A stretch of DNA of 64,000 nt from an uncultured Lachnospiraceae bacterium (lineage in GTDB: Bacteria > Bacillota > Clostridia > Lachnospirales > Lachnospiraceae), in NCBI GenBank assembly GCA_910588865.1, contig CAJUSJ010000008.1, positions 1 to 64,000 on the forward strand, given 5' to 3'. Of the stretch, positions 32,471-41,960 are shown one piece after another (the stretch's first letter is position 1; the number at the start of each line of letters is the position of its first letter). The position numbers and the translations under genes are program-made. The notes below the pieces were generated by a model, which saw nothing but the letters and a program-made list of their open reading frames with translations, was not told where the DNA came from and searched no databases.

Positions 32471-33457
32471 TTAATTGACAATTTTAGAAATTATATTTGT
32501 CATGTTGTCATAGAGGTTGTTTCTGTTTTCCGCCTTCATGATAATGGAGACATACTCCTTCTCCTCTCCTCCCTGCTCTTCCTCTCTTGAGGCCATAACC
32601 AGACAGCACCCCGCGGCCTTTGTTGTCCCGGTTTTTCCGGAAAATACCGCCAGTCCCTGGGGAGTCTCCTCCCTCCCTGTCATGTACCAGTTGCCTCCCT
32701 CCCAGGTTTTGCTCACCGGGTTCCCATCCTTATCCACATATTCCGCGGGATAGGCTGTGGCACCGGTCACCTCCCTGAATACCGGATACTTAAGAGCTTC
32801 CTGATAGATCAGATACAGATCGTAAGCTGTTGTGTAGTGTTCCTCGTCGTGAAGCCCGTGAGGATTGACAAAATGGGTCCCCGTGGCTCCTAATCTGGCT
32901 GCTTCCTGATTCATAAGTGCCGCAAAGCCTTCCAGGCTCTGGGACATGTGAACCGCGATGGCCGCCCCCGCGTCGTTTCCCGATGGAAGCATAAGCCCGT
33001 ACAAGAGCTGCCTCATGGTAAGCACGTCTCCCGGCTGGATGCCGCACAGGGTCGCGCCTGCCTCCGTGATAACCGCCTCCTCTGTCACCGTAACCAGGTC
33101 GTCGAGATTGCCGTACTTGATGGCGATCAGAGCTGTCATGATCTTTGTGGTACTGGCCGGATAAAGGCGCTCAAAAGCGTTTTTGCTGTAGAGCACGCTA
33201 TTGTCAGACAGGGACAAAAGAAGCCCCGCCTCCGAATCCACATCCGAGGAATCATAGGCCTCTTCGTCGGAAACAACACATAAATCCGCGGCAAACAGAG
33301 GAAGCCTTTGGGATTCCTCCAGGGAGAGATCCGTCAGTTCAAAGGTCCTCTCCTCAAATGAATATGGCTTTTCCAAAGCTTTGCCGGAAGCTCCGCCGCA
33401 CCCGGAAAGCAGCAGCCCCAGACCGCACAGCGGCAACAGGATCAATCTTATCTTCAT
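32471..33457 (-). CDS. D-alanyl-D-alanine carboxypeptidase lipoprotein (S11, DacA type)
   Basis: 328 residues. The signal peptide ends in LLLSGC with Cys20 as lipid anchor, so it is a lipoprotein and not tail-anchored as DacA usually is. The S11 motifs are S102TTK105, S159GN161 and K275TG. It trims the last D-alanine from wall stem peptides. ATG 33457 lies 13 bases after the mgsA stop, at the end of the shape/division operon. The C-terminal beta-sheet domain of classical DacA is missing. Confidence 0.92.
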   Translation of the reverse strand: MKIRLILLPLCGLGLLLSGCGGASGKALEKPYSFEERTFELTDLSLEESQRLPLFAADLCVVSDEEAYDSSDVDSEAGLLLSLSDNSVLYSKNAFERLYPASTTKIMTALIAIKYGNLDDLVTVTEEAVITEAGATLCGIQPGDVLTMRQLLYGLMLPSGNDAGAAIAVHMSQSLEGFAALMNQEAARLGATGTHFVNPHGLHDEEHYTTAYDLYLIYQEALKYPVFREVTGATAYPAEYVDKDGNPVSKTWEGGNWYMTGREETPQGLAVFSGKTGTTKAAGCCLVMASREEEQGGEEKEYVSIIMKAENRNNLYDNMTNIISKIVN

Positions 33458-33470
33458 GACAAACTCCACC

Positions 33471-33866
33471 TTACTTGTACATCTCGCGCCATTCCAGGTC
33501 ACCCCGCTCCAGGGCTTTGATCAGCAGCTCCGCCGTGGCCACATTGGTAGCCAGAGGAATGTTGTGCATATCGCACACCCGGACAATGGGGCTGCTGTCC
33601 GGATCTAACCTTTTGGGAACATCCGGCTCCCTCATAAAGATCACCAGGTCCAGCTGATTCTGTTCAATATCAATGCACAGCTGCTGGCCGCCCCCTAAGT
33701 GGCCCGCCAAATACTTATGAACATTCAAGTTGGTCACCTCTTCGATGAGCCTGCCCGTGGTCCCTGTGGCATATAAAGAATGCTTGCTCAAAATCCCCCT
33801 GTATGCGATGCAGAAGTTCTGCATTAATTTCTTCTTTGAATCATGTGCGATTAAGCCGATATTCAT
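33471..33866 (-). CDS. mgsA: Methylglyoxal synthase homologue with altered active site
   Basis: 131 residues. NIGLIAHDSKKKLM, LYATGTTGRLIEE and LATNVATAELLI are typical of methylglyoxal synthase, which turns dihydroxyacetone phosphate into methylglyoxal. Two positions needed in the E. coli enzyme differ: the Asp of GGDQQ (Asp71) is Gly here (GGGQQ), and the His of the PHxPD segment (His98) is replaced in PKRLDPD. Catalytic Asp101 appears kept. It may be inactive, or a binding protein. It is the second last gene of the shape/division operon, 18 bases after rodA. Confidence 0.8.
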   Translation of the reverse strand: MNIGLIAHDSKKKLMQNFCIAYRGILSKHSLYATGTTGRLIEEVTNLNVHKYLAGHLGGGQQLCIDIEQNQLDLVIFMREPDVPKRLDPDSSPIVRVCDMHNIPLATNVATAELLIKALERGDLEWREMYK

Positions 33867-33884
33867 GTTCTATCCCCTCCTTCA

Positions 33885-35003
33885 TTAGTTGTCAAACCTT
33901 CGTTGAAGCCCTACATTTAGTACAACTCCCATGCCTATATAGATGCTCAGCAGGGAGCTTACCCCTGAACTTACCAGCGGCAGCGGAAGACCCGTATTGG
34001 GAAATATGGCTGTCGCGACCGCGATATTGGCAAAACTCTGAAACGCGAACAGAGTGGCCATCCCCACGCAGATCAGCCTGCCGGACATGTCCTTGGCTCT
34101 TCGGGCCATGACCAGACACTCCAGCACGATCATAAGGACCAGAAACAAAAGCAACATGGCTCCCGCGAACCCCATCTCTTCTCCTACAATGGCAAAAATA
34201 AAATCCGTCTCCTCCTCAATAAGGAAATTGCCGTTCTTCACAGAGGCAATTCCCGTGTTGCTAAGGCCTTTCCCCCACAGCTGGCCGGAACCAATGGCCA
34301 TAACCGAATTCTCCTGCTGATAAAACGCCTCCGAATAAGTCTCCGGATCGATCCAGGCCAGGATACGGTTTGCCTGATACTGTTGGATAAATGGTATCAT
34401 ACCGTGGATAAGGAAATACACCATCAGCATTCCTCCGGGAATCAGGAAGGCCAGAAATCCCAGGATCCACTTATAACTGATGCCCGAAGCGAACACCACC
34501 GCCGCCACGATCACCATCATCACCAAAGTGGTGGAAAGGTTTGGCTGGCTGAATACCAGGTACGCGGGCACCGCAAACAAAAGAACGCCCGCGCCCAGTA
34601 TGGAAGGCTGATTTTTCTTTTCCTGATATTTCTGGAAATACCAGGAAAAGAAAATGATCAAACCGATCTTCACAAACTCCGCCGGCTGGATCTGCCCGAT
34701 GACCGGAAGCACGATCCACCTTCTGGCGATCCCTCTGGCTTTTCCCATAAGAAGGACCGCCACCAGCATAACCACACAGCCCAGATAGATCAGCACGCTG
34801 AAGGACAAAATCCTGTGGTAGTCGATCAGCGACAGAACTACCGCCATAAACAGTCCCACGGCAATGCCCAGGAGCTGCTTGTTAACGGAACTCTGACTCT
34901 GGTTGGTGGCGCTCCAGATCGCCATGACGCCGATGCCGCTTAAAACCAGCATGTACAGCAGGATCCGGATATTATATCTTTTGAAACTGTAATCAAACAA
35001 CAT
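33885..35003 (-). CDS. rodA: RodA/FtsW family glycan polymerase
   Basis: 372 residues, about ten membrane spans. Conserved SEDS features are ARRWIVLPVIGQIQPAEFVKIG, ETDFIFAIVGEEMGF and NTGLPLPLVSSG. SEDS proteins polymerise glycan strands from lipid II together with a class B PBP. The operon encodes PBP2 and MreCD, so this is RodA (elongation) and not FtsW. ATG 35003 lies directly after the minE stop; the upstream part of the frame overlaps minE and is not conserved. Confidence 0.93.
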   Translation of the reverse strand: MLFDYSFKRYNIRILLYMLVLSGIGVMAIWSATNQSQSSVNKQLLGIAVGLFMAVVLSLIDYHRILSFSVLIYLGCVVMLVAVLLMGKARGIARRWIVLPVIGQIQPAEFVKIGLIIFFSWYFQKYQEKKNQPSILGAGVLLFAVPAYLVFSQPNLSTTLVMMVIVAAVVFASGISYKWILGFLAFLIPGGMLMVYFLIHGMIPFIQQYQANRILAWIDPETYSEAFYQQENSVMAIGSGQLWGKGLSNTGIASVKNGNFLIEEETDFIFAIVGEEMGFAGAMLLLFLVLMIVLECLVMARRAKDMSGRLICVGMATLFAFQSFANIAVATAIFPNTGLPLPLVSSGVSSLLSIYIGMGVVLNVGLQRRFDN

Positions 35004-35004
35004 A

Positions 35005-35283
35005 CTAAATAATCCCCTTATAAGACAGGCACCGTATCGGTATATTGGCATAAAAAACCGGTACGGGATCCGGGACTCCGTGAAAAAGCGTATTGGTGAT
35101 CCCCACCTCGATCTCTTCGGGATCGATGTCCATGTATTTTGAAACGACCGCGCGAATGTCGTCCTTTATCATCCCCAGAAAATCCGGGGAACAGTCTGTC
35201 TTGTCAGCCGCCAGAAGGAGCTTCAGCCTCTTCCTGGCGATTTCTCCAGAACGTTTTCCAAAGACACGCCGCCCGCGGACCAT
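35005..35283 (-). CDS. minE: Cell division topological factor MinE
   Basis: 92 residues. IARKRLKLLLAADK is the MinD-activating helix, and the second half (MIKDDIRAVVSKYMDIDPEEIEVGI) is the dimerisation domain. The N-terminal 14 residues are more basic than usual (RGRRVFGKR). It drives MinD off the membrane and sets pole-to-pole oscillation. Encoded right after minD with an 11-base gap. Confidence 0.95.
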   Translation of the reverse strand: MVRGRRVFGKRSGEIARKRLKLLLAADKTDCSPDFLGMIKDDIRAVVSKYMDIDPEEIEVGITNTLFHGVPDPVPVFYANIPIRCLSYKGII

Positions 35284-35294
35284 GGTCTTGCCTC

Positions 35295-36086
35295 CTAAGC
35301 CCGCTTTAAAAATCCCGTAAGCCTGGATATAAAGCCTCTGCCCGTCTCAGGGATGCAGACAGGGATGTCCTCACCCAAAAGACGCTTGCAGATATCCAGA
35401 TAAGCCTGTCCGGAAGGCGTGTCCGTACCGGCCAGAGGCTCCCCCTGATTGGTGGAGATCACAATGGACTCGTCATCCGGGATAGCGCCCAGAAGAGGTA
35501 CTGCCAGGATATCCATGACATCGTCAACGGACATCATATCCCCTCTTCTCACCATATCCGTTCTGACCCTGTTTACAATCAGCTGGATCTGTCCCATGTT
35601 GCCGTTTTCAAGAAGGCCGATAATGCGGTCCGCATCCCGTATAGCCGACACCTCCGGAGTCGTTACTACTAGTGCCCGGTCAGCACCCGCGACGGCATTG
35701 CGGAATCCCTGTTCGATCCCGGCCGGGCAGTCCAGCAGTATGTAATCAAAATCATCTTTCAAGTCTTCTGTTAACTTTATCATCTGTTCAGGATTTACTG
35801 CTGACTTGTCCCTTGTCTGCGCTGACGGCAGCAGGTATAAGTTCGGGTATCTTTTGTCTCTGATCAGGGCCTGCTTCATTCTGCAGTTTCCTTCCACCAC
35901 ATCTACAAGATTGTAGACAATCCTGTTCTCCAGCCCCATGACCACATCCAAGTTCCGCAGGCCGATATCCGTGTCAATCAGCGCCACCCGCGTTCCCAGC
36001 ATGGCCAGGCCGGTTCCAATGTTGGCAGAAGTTGTGGTTTTGCCCACCCCGCCTTTTCCGGAGGTAATAACAATGACTTCACTCAT
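35295..36086 (-). CDS. minD: Septum-site determining ATPase MinD
   Basis: 263 residues. TSGKGGVGKTTTSANIG is the deviant Walker A motif, DYILLDCPAGIE is Walker B, and the C-terminal FISRLTGFLKRA is the amphipathic membrane-binding helix. It recruits MinC to the membrane to block FtsZ rings at the poles. ATG 36086 follows AGGAGGAAAAG. Part of minCDE. Confidence 0.97.
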   Translation of the reverse strand: MSEVIVITSGKGGVGKTTTSANIGTGLAMLGTRVALIDTDIGLRNLDVVMGLENRIVYNLVDVVEGNCRMKQALIRDKRYPNLYLLPSAQTRDKSAVNPEQMIKLTEDLKDDFDYILLDCPAGIEQGFRNAVAGADRALVVTTPEVSAIRDADRIIGLLENGNMGQIQLIVNRVRTDMVRRGDMMSVDDVMDILAVPLLGAIPDDESIVISTNQGEPLAGTDTPSGQAYLDICKRLLGEDIPVCIPETGRGFISRLTGFLKRA

Positions 36087-36154
36087 ATTCTTTTCCTCCT
36101 GCAATAAATGCCTAACAAATATATTCTACTCTATATTTAATAATATTTCCAGTA

Positions 36155-36820
36155 TTAAATGGATTTTAACACATTAAAAAAACTTTTTTTTAATGGATCC
36201 ATGAGAATCTTCCCGTCTGTTAAGGAAGCCGTCACAGGACCTCTCCCCATCTTGCGGCCTTTCTCGTTGACCGGTGTGGCGGCGTCAGCGATCTTCAGCT
36301 GATAAGGAGCCATGGTCAGGGCCACCACCACTGCCTCCTCATTGCCCGCGGCCCCGGCCATAACCGTGCCCTTCAGCTCTCCCAGCACGATCACATTGCC
36401 CTTGGCGGTAACTCTGGCTCCCTGCTCCACATCGCCGATGACCACGATGCTGGCCTCTGATTCTAAGGACTCCCCTTTTCTTAAGCAGCCCTTGTAGAAC
36501 TGTCCTGTGGCTGAGGACAGCTCCATAAGCTTTTCGTTCAGGGCCTTCTCGCACCGTTTTGTCCGGTTGCTGTCAAGATCCACCAGACAGAGGATCTCAA
36601 TCTGGGAGTGTTCCATGATCACATTGACGATCTCAAACTCCTGCTGGGGCGTTAAGGGACGGCCTGTGAGGGTTAAGACCATCTGGACCGAGCCCCAGAA
36701 CTTGGCGCTGTCCTCAAACTTGCTGGCAATATCCAAAAGCAGCTGTTCAAAAGGCACCTCCGGTGCCAGAATCACTGTCATACCAGATTTGTTGCTCTTA
36801 ATTACCACTGTATTTTTCAT
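36155..36820 (-). CDS. minC: Septum-site determining protein MinC
   Basis: 221 residues. An FtsZ-binding N-terminal domain (1-105) is followed by the beta-helical MinD-binding domain (VVIGDVEQGARVTAKGNVIVLGELKGTVMAGA). The start follows AAGGTGGG. The gene lies 28 bases after the PBP2 gene, which ties the Min system to the elongation genes by transcription. Confidence 0.95.
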   Translation of the reverse strand: MKNTVVIKSNKSGMTVILAPEVPFEQLLLDIASKFEDSAKFWGSVQMVLTLTGRPLTPQQEFEIVNVIMEHSQIEILCLVDLDSNRTKRCEKALNEKLMELSSATGQFYKGCLRKGESLESEASIVVIGDVEQGARVTAKGNVIVLGELKGTVMAGAAGNEEAVVVALTMAPYQLKIADAATPVNEKGRKMGRGPVTASLTDGKILMDPLKKSFFNVLKSI

Positions 36821-36847
36821 ACTATACCCACCTTCTTACCTGAATTT

Positions 36848-39730
36848 TTAATCTCCGATAATTACGTTGGTCGCGTCCAACGCTCCTGTATTGATGATAT
36901 GTTCCAGATCCGTATATCCGTAATACAACCGGTACACATCTTTCGCGACCGCGACCGCGTTGGAAGAGGCATAACCGTATGGGATATTGACTGTAACACT
37001 GATCTCAGGATCAGCAAATGGTCCGTAGGAGATAAAAAACGCGTGGTTGGCTCTGGTGTTCTCCTGGGCCGTTCCCGTCTTTCCGGCGATTTCAACCTCC
37101 AGATCCCTGAGGATCCTGTTGGCTGAGCTGTTGGTAACCACCCTTCGCATCCCATCCTGCACCGCATCCCATGTAGAGTCCGCGATATCTACCTGATTGG
37201 AGATCTCCGGCACCCGTTCTTCCACAAGAGTTCCGTCGGATCTGGCAACCTTGTCGATCAGACTCAGTTCAAAGACCGTGCCCCTGTTGGCCAGGGCAGT
37301 CACATACCGGGACAGCTGGACATTGGTGTACGCGTTGTCCCCCTGCCCCATGGCGGAACGTTCCGGGTCCTCTGTGGTCAGTTTGGGAGAGCTTTCGTCG
37401 ATCTCAATTCCCGAAGGGTGGTCAAGACCAAACATGGTGGCATACCTTCTGATAATGTCAAGTCCCCTCTCGGTGGAATACACCCCTTCCTCGTTGGTGG
37501 ACAGTCGGTGGGCCACTTCAGAAAAGAAATAGTTGCAGGAATTCTCGATCCCCCCGGACACGTCAAGCTTCCCGTGGCGTCCCGGATTGATCCAGCAGCG
37601 GATGACCGGGAACACAATATCATAGATACCCGTACATTCGATCTCATCAATGGTGTCAATAACCTTCTCCTCCAACCCCGCGATGGCCGTGATCGGCTTG
37701 AAGGTAGAGCCGGGGGCCTTGAGAACCTGGGTGGCGTTGTTGTACAGCGGAAGGGACAGGTCGTCGTTGAGCTGCCTGAAATAGGCCGCGTCCACGGTTC
37801 CGGACATCAGGTTGTTGTTGTAGCTTGGATAGGTCACCAGAGCCCTCACCTCACCGGTGCGCACGTCTGTCACCGTGCAGCCTGCCGTACAGGGATCCAG
37901 TGCCAGCTGGGCCGGAGTGATGTCCAGATTTGATATCTTGTTGATCAGGAACGTGAAGGCGTAATCGCTGCCGCCGGAGCTGAGAAGCTGTATCTGGTCC
38001 TCTTCATAGGGAAGGACTCCCTGGGAGTACAGGGCCAGGCAAAGCTCGCTTCCTGTGACAATGTCCTGATTCACCAGGTACCGGTAGATCTTCTTGGTAA
38101 ATCTTGTGTCCGTCTCAAGCTGCGCGATCACATAGTCCACCAGGGCCAGAAAACTGTCGTCCGCGTTGGAATACTTGTTCTCAATCTCCAGCTTGGTGGT
38201 GTCTACCCAGTTCTGGGCGATCCCGTAGTACAGGTAGTCTCTCAGGCTGATGGTCTCCTCCTGCCACGCCGCGGCCTCTGGGCTCGCGCTGTCGATCTTG
38301 TCCCTCTGTATAATTCCCGTGGTGGATGAGGACAAAAACGTGTACACATACTGCATATAAGCCTTCATATCCTCCGGCAGCTCTCCCATGGAAGGCGCTC
38401 CCGGGCTGGTGAGCAGGGACCGGACATCGGACAGGATCCGCTGTCTGGAGGCCAGGAATTTGCTGTGGATCTGCTTTTCAATAGCCCCCGCGTCCTCCCG
38501 CTCCATGGCTCCCAGGGACAGGACATTGTTGTTGATCAACTGGTAGTAAGCGTCTTTTATGGGGATCTTCTTTTTACTGGAATCCCGGTTTTCCTCCTCG
38601 GTCACATCCCTGTTTACCAGATGCCCTGTCAAAATACCTGCCAGATGCTGCTCCAGAAGATGGTAGATACCGATCTGCAGATCCCGGTCCAGGGTCAGGT
38701 AGATATCATTTCCCGCCACAGGCTCCGTGGCGTCGTCGAGGACCTTGAGCACATGGCCCACGCTGTCCACATACATGTTGGTGACGCCCTTTTTTCCCTG
38801 GAGCACATGCTCCATGGCAGCCTCAATGCCGATACGCCCCACCGTGTCGTTCAATTCGTAATCCTCATCCCTCTTTCTCAGCTCCGCCAGCTGTTCCTCG
38901 CTCTGGACCTTTCCCGTGTAGCCGATTATTGGAGCGAAATACAGAGCATCCTCGTAGATTCGTATGGTAGACTCGGCAATGTCCACACCCTGAAGCTCCG
39001 CCATATGTTCCGAGATATCCGCCACAGTCTCCTCTGACACATTGGAGGCCACCGTGCTGGTCTTGTAGCTTGTGTAGGCTGTCAGTGTCATGGCGTACCG
39101 GATATTGCCGATCTTTAAGGCCTGGTCATCCGTAAGGATCAGCGGATTTCCCTTGCTGTCCTTTAACTGGTTCAGCTCATACCGGTCTTTCATGATCTCG
39201 AAAATCTCCCGGGCAGTAACCGCTGACGGGTATTTTCCCGCTTCGTCGTTCAGCATGTCCACTGACCGGACCCCATAAAAATCCCTCAAAAACCGGAGTC
39301 TCGCGGCCTCCGAGGAGGTGGTGTACACAAAATCCCCGTTCTGGTCAATGGTGATCTCCAGCTTCCCCTCAACCGTCTCCCCCTGACGGTCCAGGATCTT
39401 CACCAGCTCATAGATCATCAGGTTCCTTGTCTGGTGAGTGCGGTAAGCTCCCACATCCTGGATGGTCACGGAGTAGGCCAGCTCGTTTCTGGCCAGCACA
39501 GAGCCGTTCTTGTCATAGATATTCCCTCTCGTCCCCGTGGTGTACACGGTTCTCAGAATCTTTGACTCATAATCGCTCATGTACTCTTCCCCGTGGATGA
39601 TCTGAAGCTCAAACAGCCGTCCCACAAGAGTGCCGAACATGAAGATAAAGATCACCCCAAGAGCAAACAGTCTGGAAGTGATCACCTTTTTTATGGCAAT
39701 CTGGACAATTTCCAACAAATCTCTAAACAA
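36848..39730 (-). CDS. Class B penicillin-binding protein 2 (elongation transpeptidase), enlarged
   Basis: About 960 residues. Membrane span near 16-40; a pedestal domain (GTRGNIYDKNGSVLARNELAYS); then a transpeptidase domain with S675TFK678, S731CN733 and K884TG. It crosslinks wall peptides with RodA and MreCD. A segment of about 240 residues (370-607) sits between YLTLDRDLQ and CTVTDVRTGEVRALVTYPS, normally close together, so it carries a large insert. No ATG is available: TTG 39730, preceded by AGGAGA, is preferred over TTG 39754, which has no binding site. It overlaps mreD by 8 bases. Confidence 0.9.
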   Translation of the reverse strand: MFRDLLEIVQIAIKKVITSRLFALGVIFIFMFGTLVGRLFELQIIHGEEYMSDYESKILRTVYTTGTRGNIYDKNGSVLARNELAYSVTIQDVGAYRTHQTRNLMIYELVKILDRQGETVEGKLEITIDQNGDFVYTTSSEAARLRFLRDFYGVRSVDMLNDEAGKYPSAVTAREIFEIMKDRYELNQLKDSKGNPLILTDDQALKIGNIRYAMTLTAYTSYKTSTVASNVSEETVADISEHMAELQGVDIAESTIRIYEDALYFAPIIGYTGKVQSEEQLAELRKRDEDYELNDTVGRIGIEAAMEHVLQGKKGVTNMYVDSVGHVLKVLDDATEPVAGNDIYLTLDRDLQIGIYHLLEQHLAGILTGHLVNRDVTEEENRDSSKKKIPIKDAYYQLINNNVLSLGAMEREDAGAIEKQIHSKFLASRQRILSDVRSLLTSPGAPSMGELPEDMKAYMQYVYTFLSSSTTGIIQRDKIDSASPEAAAWQEETISLRDYLYYGIAQNWVDTTKLEIENKYSNADDSFLALVDYVIAQLETDTRFTKKIYRYLVNQDIVTGSELCLALYSQGVLPYEEDQIQLLSSGGSDYAFTFLINKISNLDITPAQLALDPCTAGCTVTDVRTGEVRALVTYPSYNNNLMSGTVDAAYFRQLNDDLSLPLYNNATQVLKAPGSTFKPITAIAGLEEKVIDTIDEIECTGIYDIVFPVIRCWINPGRHGKLDVSGGIENSCNYFFSEVAHRLSTNEEGVYSTERGLDIIRRYATMFGLDHPSGIEIDESSPKLTTEDPERSAMGQGDNAYTNVQLSRYVTALANRGTVFELSLIDKVARSDGTLVEERVPEISNQVDIADSTWDAVQDGMRRVVTNSSANRILRDLEVEIAGKTGTAQENTRANHAFFISYGPFADPEISVTVNIPYGYASSNAVAVAKDVYRLYYGYTDLEHIINTGALDATNVIIGD

Positions 39731-40241
39731 TGGTGGTATCTCTCCTATTTTCAAATTCTGTCAGTCGTCTGTTGATGTACAGCAGCAGGCGGTAAATAAA
39801 CAATGTGGTCACAACCGTAAAGATGGTCTCCGGGATGACCAGTTCCCGAAAATAGTACATCACATCCAGCCGTCCCCTGATCAGGAACCGGAACACATAC
39901 ACATAAATGTTATAGGCCAGCTCGTTCAGTATGCTCAAAACCAGAGGCAGGGTTATGTAGTCCTCATAATAGTATTTTGTGCATATTCCGTTGACATATC
40001 CCACATATACATAGAACAAGGTGTAGAAGCCAAAAGGCCCGCTGTAAAACAGATCCAGCAGAATTCCGGCCAGCACGCCGTAGAGCATCCCTGCCCGCTG
40101 CCCTCCCATAAAGCCAAAAGAAAATGTGAGGATCAAAAGCAGGTTCGGCGATGCCGACAGAAACGGGATCAGAGGAAACACACAGTTCTGTATGGTAAAG
40201 GCCACAATGATCAACACCAGATTGATAACGATCCTCTTCAT
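39723..40241 (-). CDS. mreD: Rod shape-determining protein MreD
   Basis: 172 residues, five or six membrane spans, with GMLYGVLAGILLDLFYSGPFGFYTLFYVYVGY as the family signature region. It works with MreC in the elongation complex. ATG 40241 follows GGAGG by 5 bases. An ATG four codons earlier overlaps that site and is less likely. Adjacent to mreC. Confidence 0.92.
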   Translation of the reverse strand: MKRIVINLVLIIVAFTIQNCVFPLIPFLSASPNLLLILTFSFGFMGGQRAGMLYGVLAGILLDLFYSGPFGFYTLFYVYVGYVNGICTKYYYEDYITLPLVLSILNELAYNIYVYVFRFLIRGRLDVMYYFRELVIPETIFTVVTTLFIYRLLLYINRRLTEFENRRDTTIV

Positions 40242-40290
40242 CTTCTCCTCCATTCAGTTCGCGGTCCGCTGACCCGGGCGGAATAAGACA

Positions 40291-41133
40291 TCATCCCTCA
40301 GGGTCCTCGGTCTCCTTCACGTCAGTAATGATCAGAACCTCCTGCAGATTGCTGAACTGGGCCGCGGGGACCAGATAGCCGGAGCTTGTCAGCTGGTTGC
40401 TGTCAATGGAGATGTCCACCGCGTATCCCACCAGGATCCCCGGGAGGAAGCGGGAACTGATGTTGGAGGTGACGATCCTGTCGCCTTCCTTGATATCCCC
40501 GCCTTTTCTTATGCCGGTGATCCGCAGGCGGCCGTCTTTATACAAGGTCAGATCCCCTGCCACGATACAGGTGTCCGTGGACTGAAGGGCCATGGCGCTG
40601 ACCCGGCTGGAGTCGTCGATAATGGAGCGCACCGTGGCGTAGTGAGCGCCCACATCGGTGACGATCCCCGCGAGGCCTCCTCCGGCCAGCACATTGTTCC
40701 CAACCTGTATCCCGTCGGCAGAGCCTTTGTTCACCCTGAATACCTGAAACCAGTCTCCGGAATCATTGGCAATGACCCTGGCCGCGGTCTTCTCGTACTG
40801 CATGTACTCCTGATCCAGGTCATAGAGCTCCCTGAGGCGCCGCAGCTCAAACTGCTCCGACATAAGGCGGTTGTTCTCTTCTGTGAGGCGGTCGATCTCT
40901 TCCTGCAGCTTCCGGTTCTCCTCCAGGGCCCCCTTCAGCTGTCCATAGTCAGAGAGCTCCTGGTATATGGACACTCCCACCTTGTTGACGCCGGACTGGA
41001 TAGGGATGAGTACATATCCCACCCCTGTCCTGAGAGGAGCCAGCCACTCATCGTTCACCGCCGTGATCCCGATGAGCAGGATGCAAAAAACCGTAAGGCC
41101 CGCTAAAATATATTGATTCTGTTTTGATTCCAT
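40291..41133 (-). CDS. mreC: Rod shape-determining protein MreC
   Basis: 280 residues: short cytoplasmic start, membrane span (about 8-26), coiled coil (62-105, rich in Glu and Leu), then the beta-barrel MreC domain (ARVIANDSGDWFQVFRVNKGSADGI ... SGYLVPAAQFSNLQEVLII). It bridges MreD and PBP2. ATG directly follows the radC stop. mreB is missing from this operon and from the window. Confidence 0.95.
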   Translation of the reverse strand: MESKQNQYILAGLTVFCILLIGITAVNDEWLAPLRTGVGYVLIPIQSGVNKVGVSIYQELSDYGQLKGALEENRKLQEEIDRLTEENNRLMSEQFELRRLRELYDLDQEYMQYEKTAARVIANDSGDWFQVFRVNKGSADGIQVGNNVLAGGGLAGIVTDVGAHYATVRSIIDDSSRVSAMALQSTDTCIVAGDLTLYKDGRLRITGIRKGGDIKEGDRIVTSNISSRFLPGILVGYAVDISIDSNQLTSSGYLVPAAQFSNLQEVLIITDVKETEDPEG

Positions 41134-41829
41134 CTACAACATTCCTTCTTTTTTAAAACTGCAAAAACGGTTATCCCCAATAACAATGTGATCTAAAAGC
41201 TGGACCCCCATCAGTTTTCCGGCCTCGTGGACCCGCCTGGTCAGCAGGCAGTCCTCCCGGCTGGGTGTGGGGTCGCCGCTGGGGTGGTTGTGTACCAGGA
41301 TCAGGTTGACTGCCTGGTACCGCAGGGCTTCGATGAAGATCTCCCTGGGGGATGCCAGAGAAGCGTTTACCGTGCCCTTTGAGATCAGCACATCCCGGAT
41401 AAGGGTCTGCTTTGTGTTCAGGAGCATGGCATACAAATGTTCCTGGGGCAGATGCCTTACTTCTTCCATATAGTACCCTGCCACAGACTCCGGGCTGTCA
41501 AAAACCCGGCTCCTGGCCATGGCGGAACGCCGGCTGATGCGCTTTGACAGCTCGCCGACGCACAAAAGCTGGATGCCTTTGACCGTTCCGATGCCCTCGA
41601 TCCCCTTCAGCTCTTCCAGACTGAACTTACACAGCCCCAGGATCCCATCGTCTGGATAATTCAGCTCCAAAACCTGCTGGGCCAGCTTCAGGGAGCTTAA
41701 ATTCCTGCTGCCTGTCCGTATGACCACTGCCAGAAGCTCCGCGTCGCTGAGCCCTTCCGGCCCCATGCGGACACATTTCTCGTAAGGGCGGTCGTTTAGA
41801 GCCATGTCTTTCATCTTAATGTGTTCCAT
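41134..41829 (-). CDS. radC: RadC family JAB-domain protein
   Basis: 231 residues. A helix-hairpin-helix start (LEELKGIEGIGTVKGIQLL) and a JAMM metal site (VHNHPSGDPTPSRED with the Glu of VLISKGTVNASLASPREIF upstream). Despite the name, a DNA repair role is not established. It is often found next to mreCD as here. ATG 41829 follows AAGGAG. Confidence 0.94.
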   Translation of the reverse strand: MEHIKMKDMALNDRPYEKCVRMGPEGLSDAELLAVVIRTGSRNLSSLKLAQQVLELNYPDDGILGLCKFSLEELKGIEGIGTVKGIQLLCVGELSKRISRRSAMARSRVFDSPESVAGYYMEEVRHLPQEHLYAMLLNTKQTLIRDVLISKGTVNASLASPREIFIEALRYQAVNLILVHNHPSGDPTPSREDCLLTRRVHEAGKLMGVQLLDHIVIGDNRFCSFKKEGML

Positions 41830-41960
41830 ATCAAACTCCTTGCCGCGTGACTCTCCATGACACGAAGCCGTTGATGACTGGTAACATTTTGGTGACATTT
41901 TACCACAAGCTGGAAATTCTGTATAGACAGTTCATAAAATTTTAATGGTTTTATCCGGCT

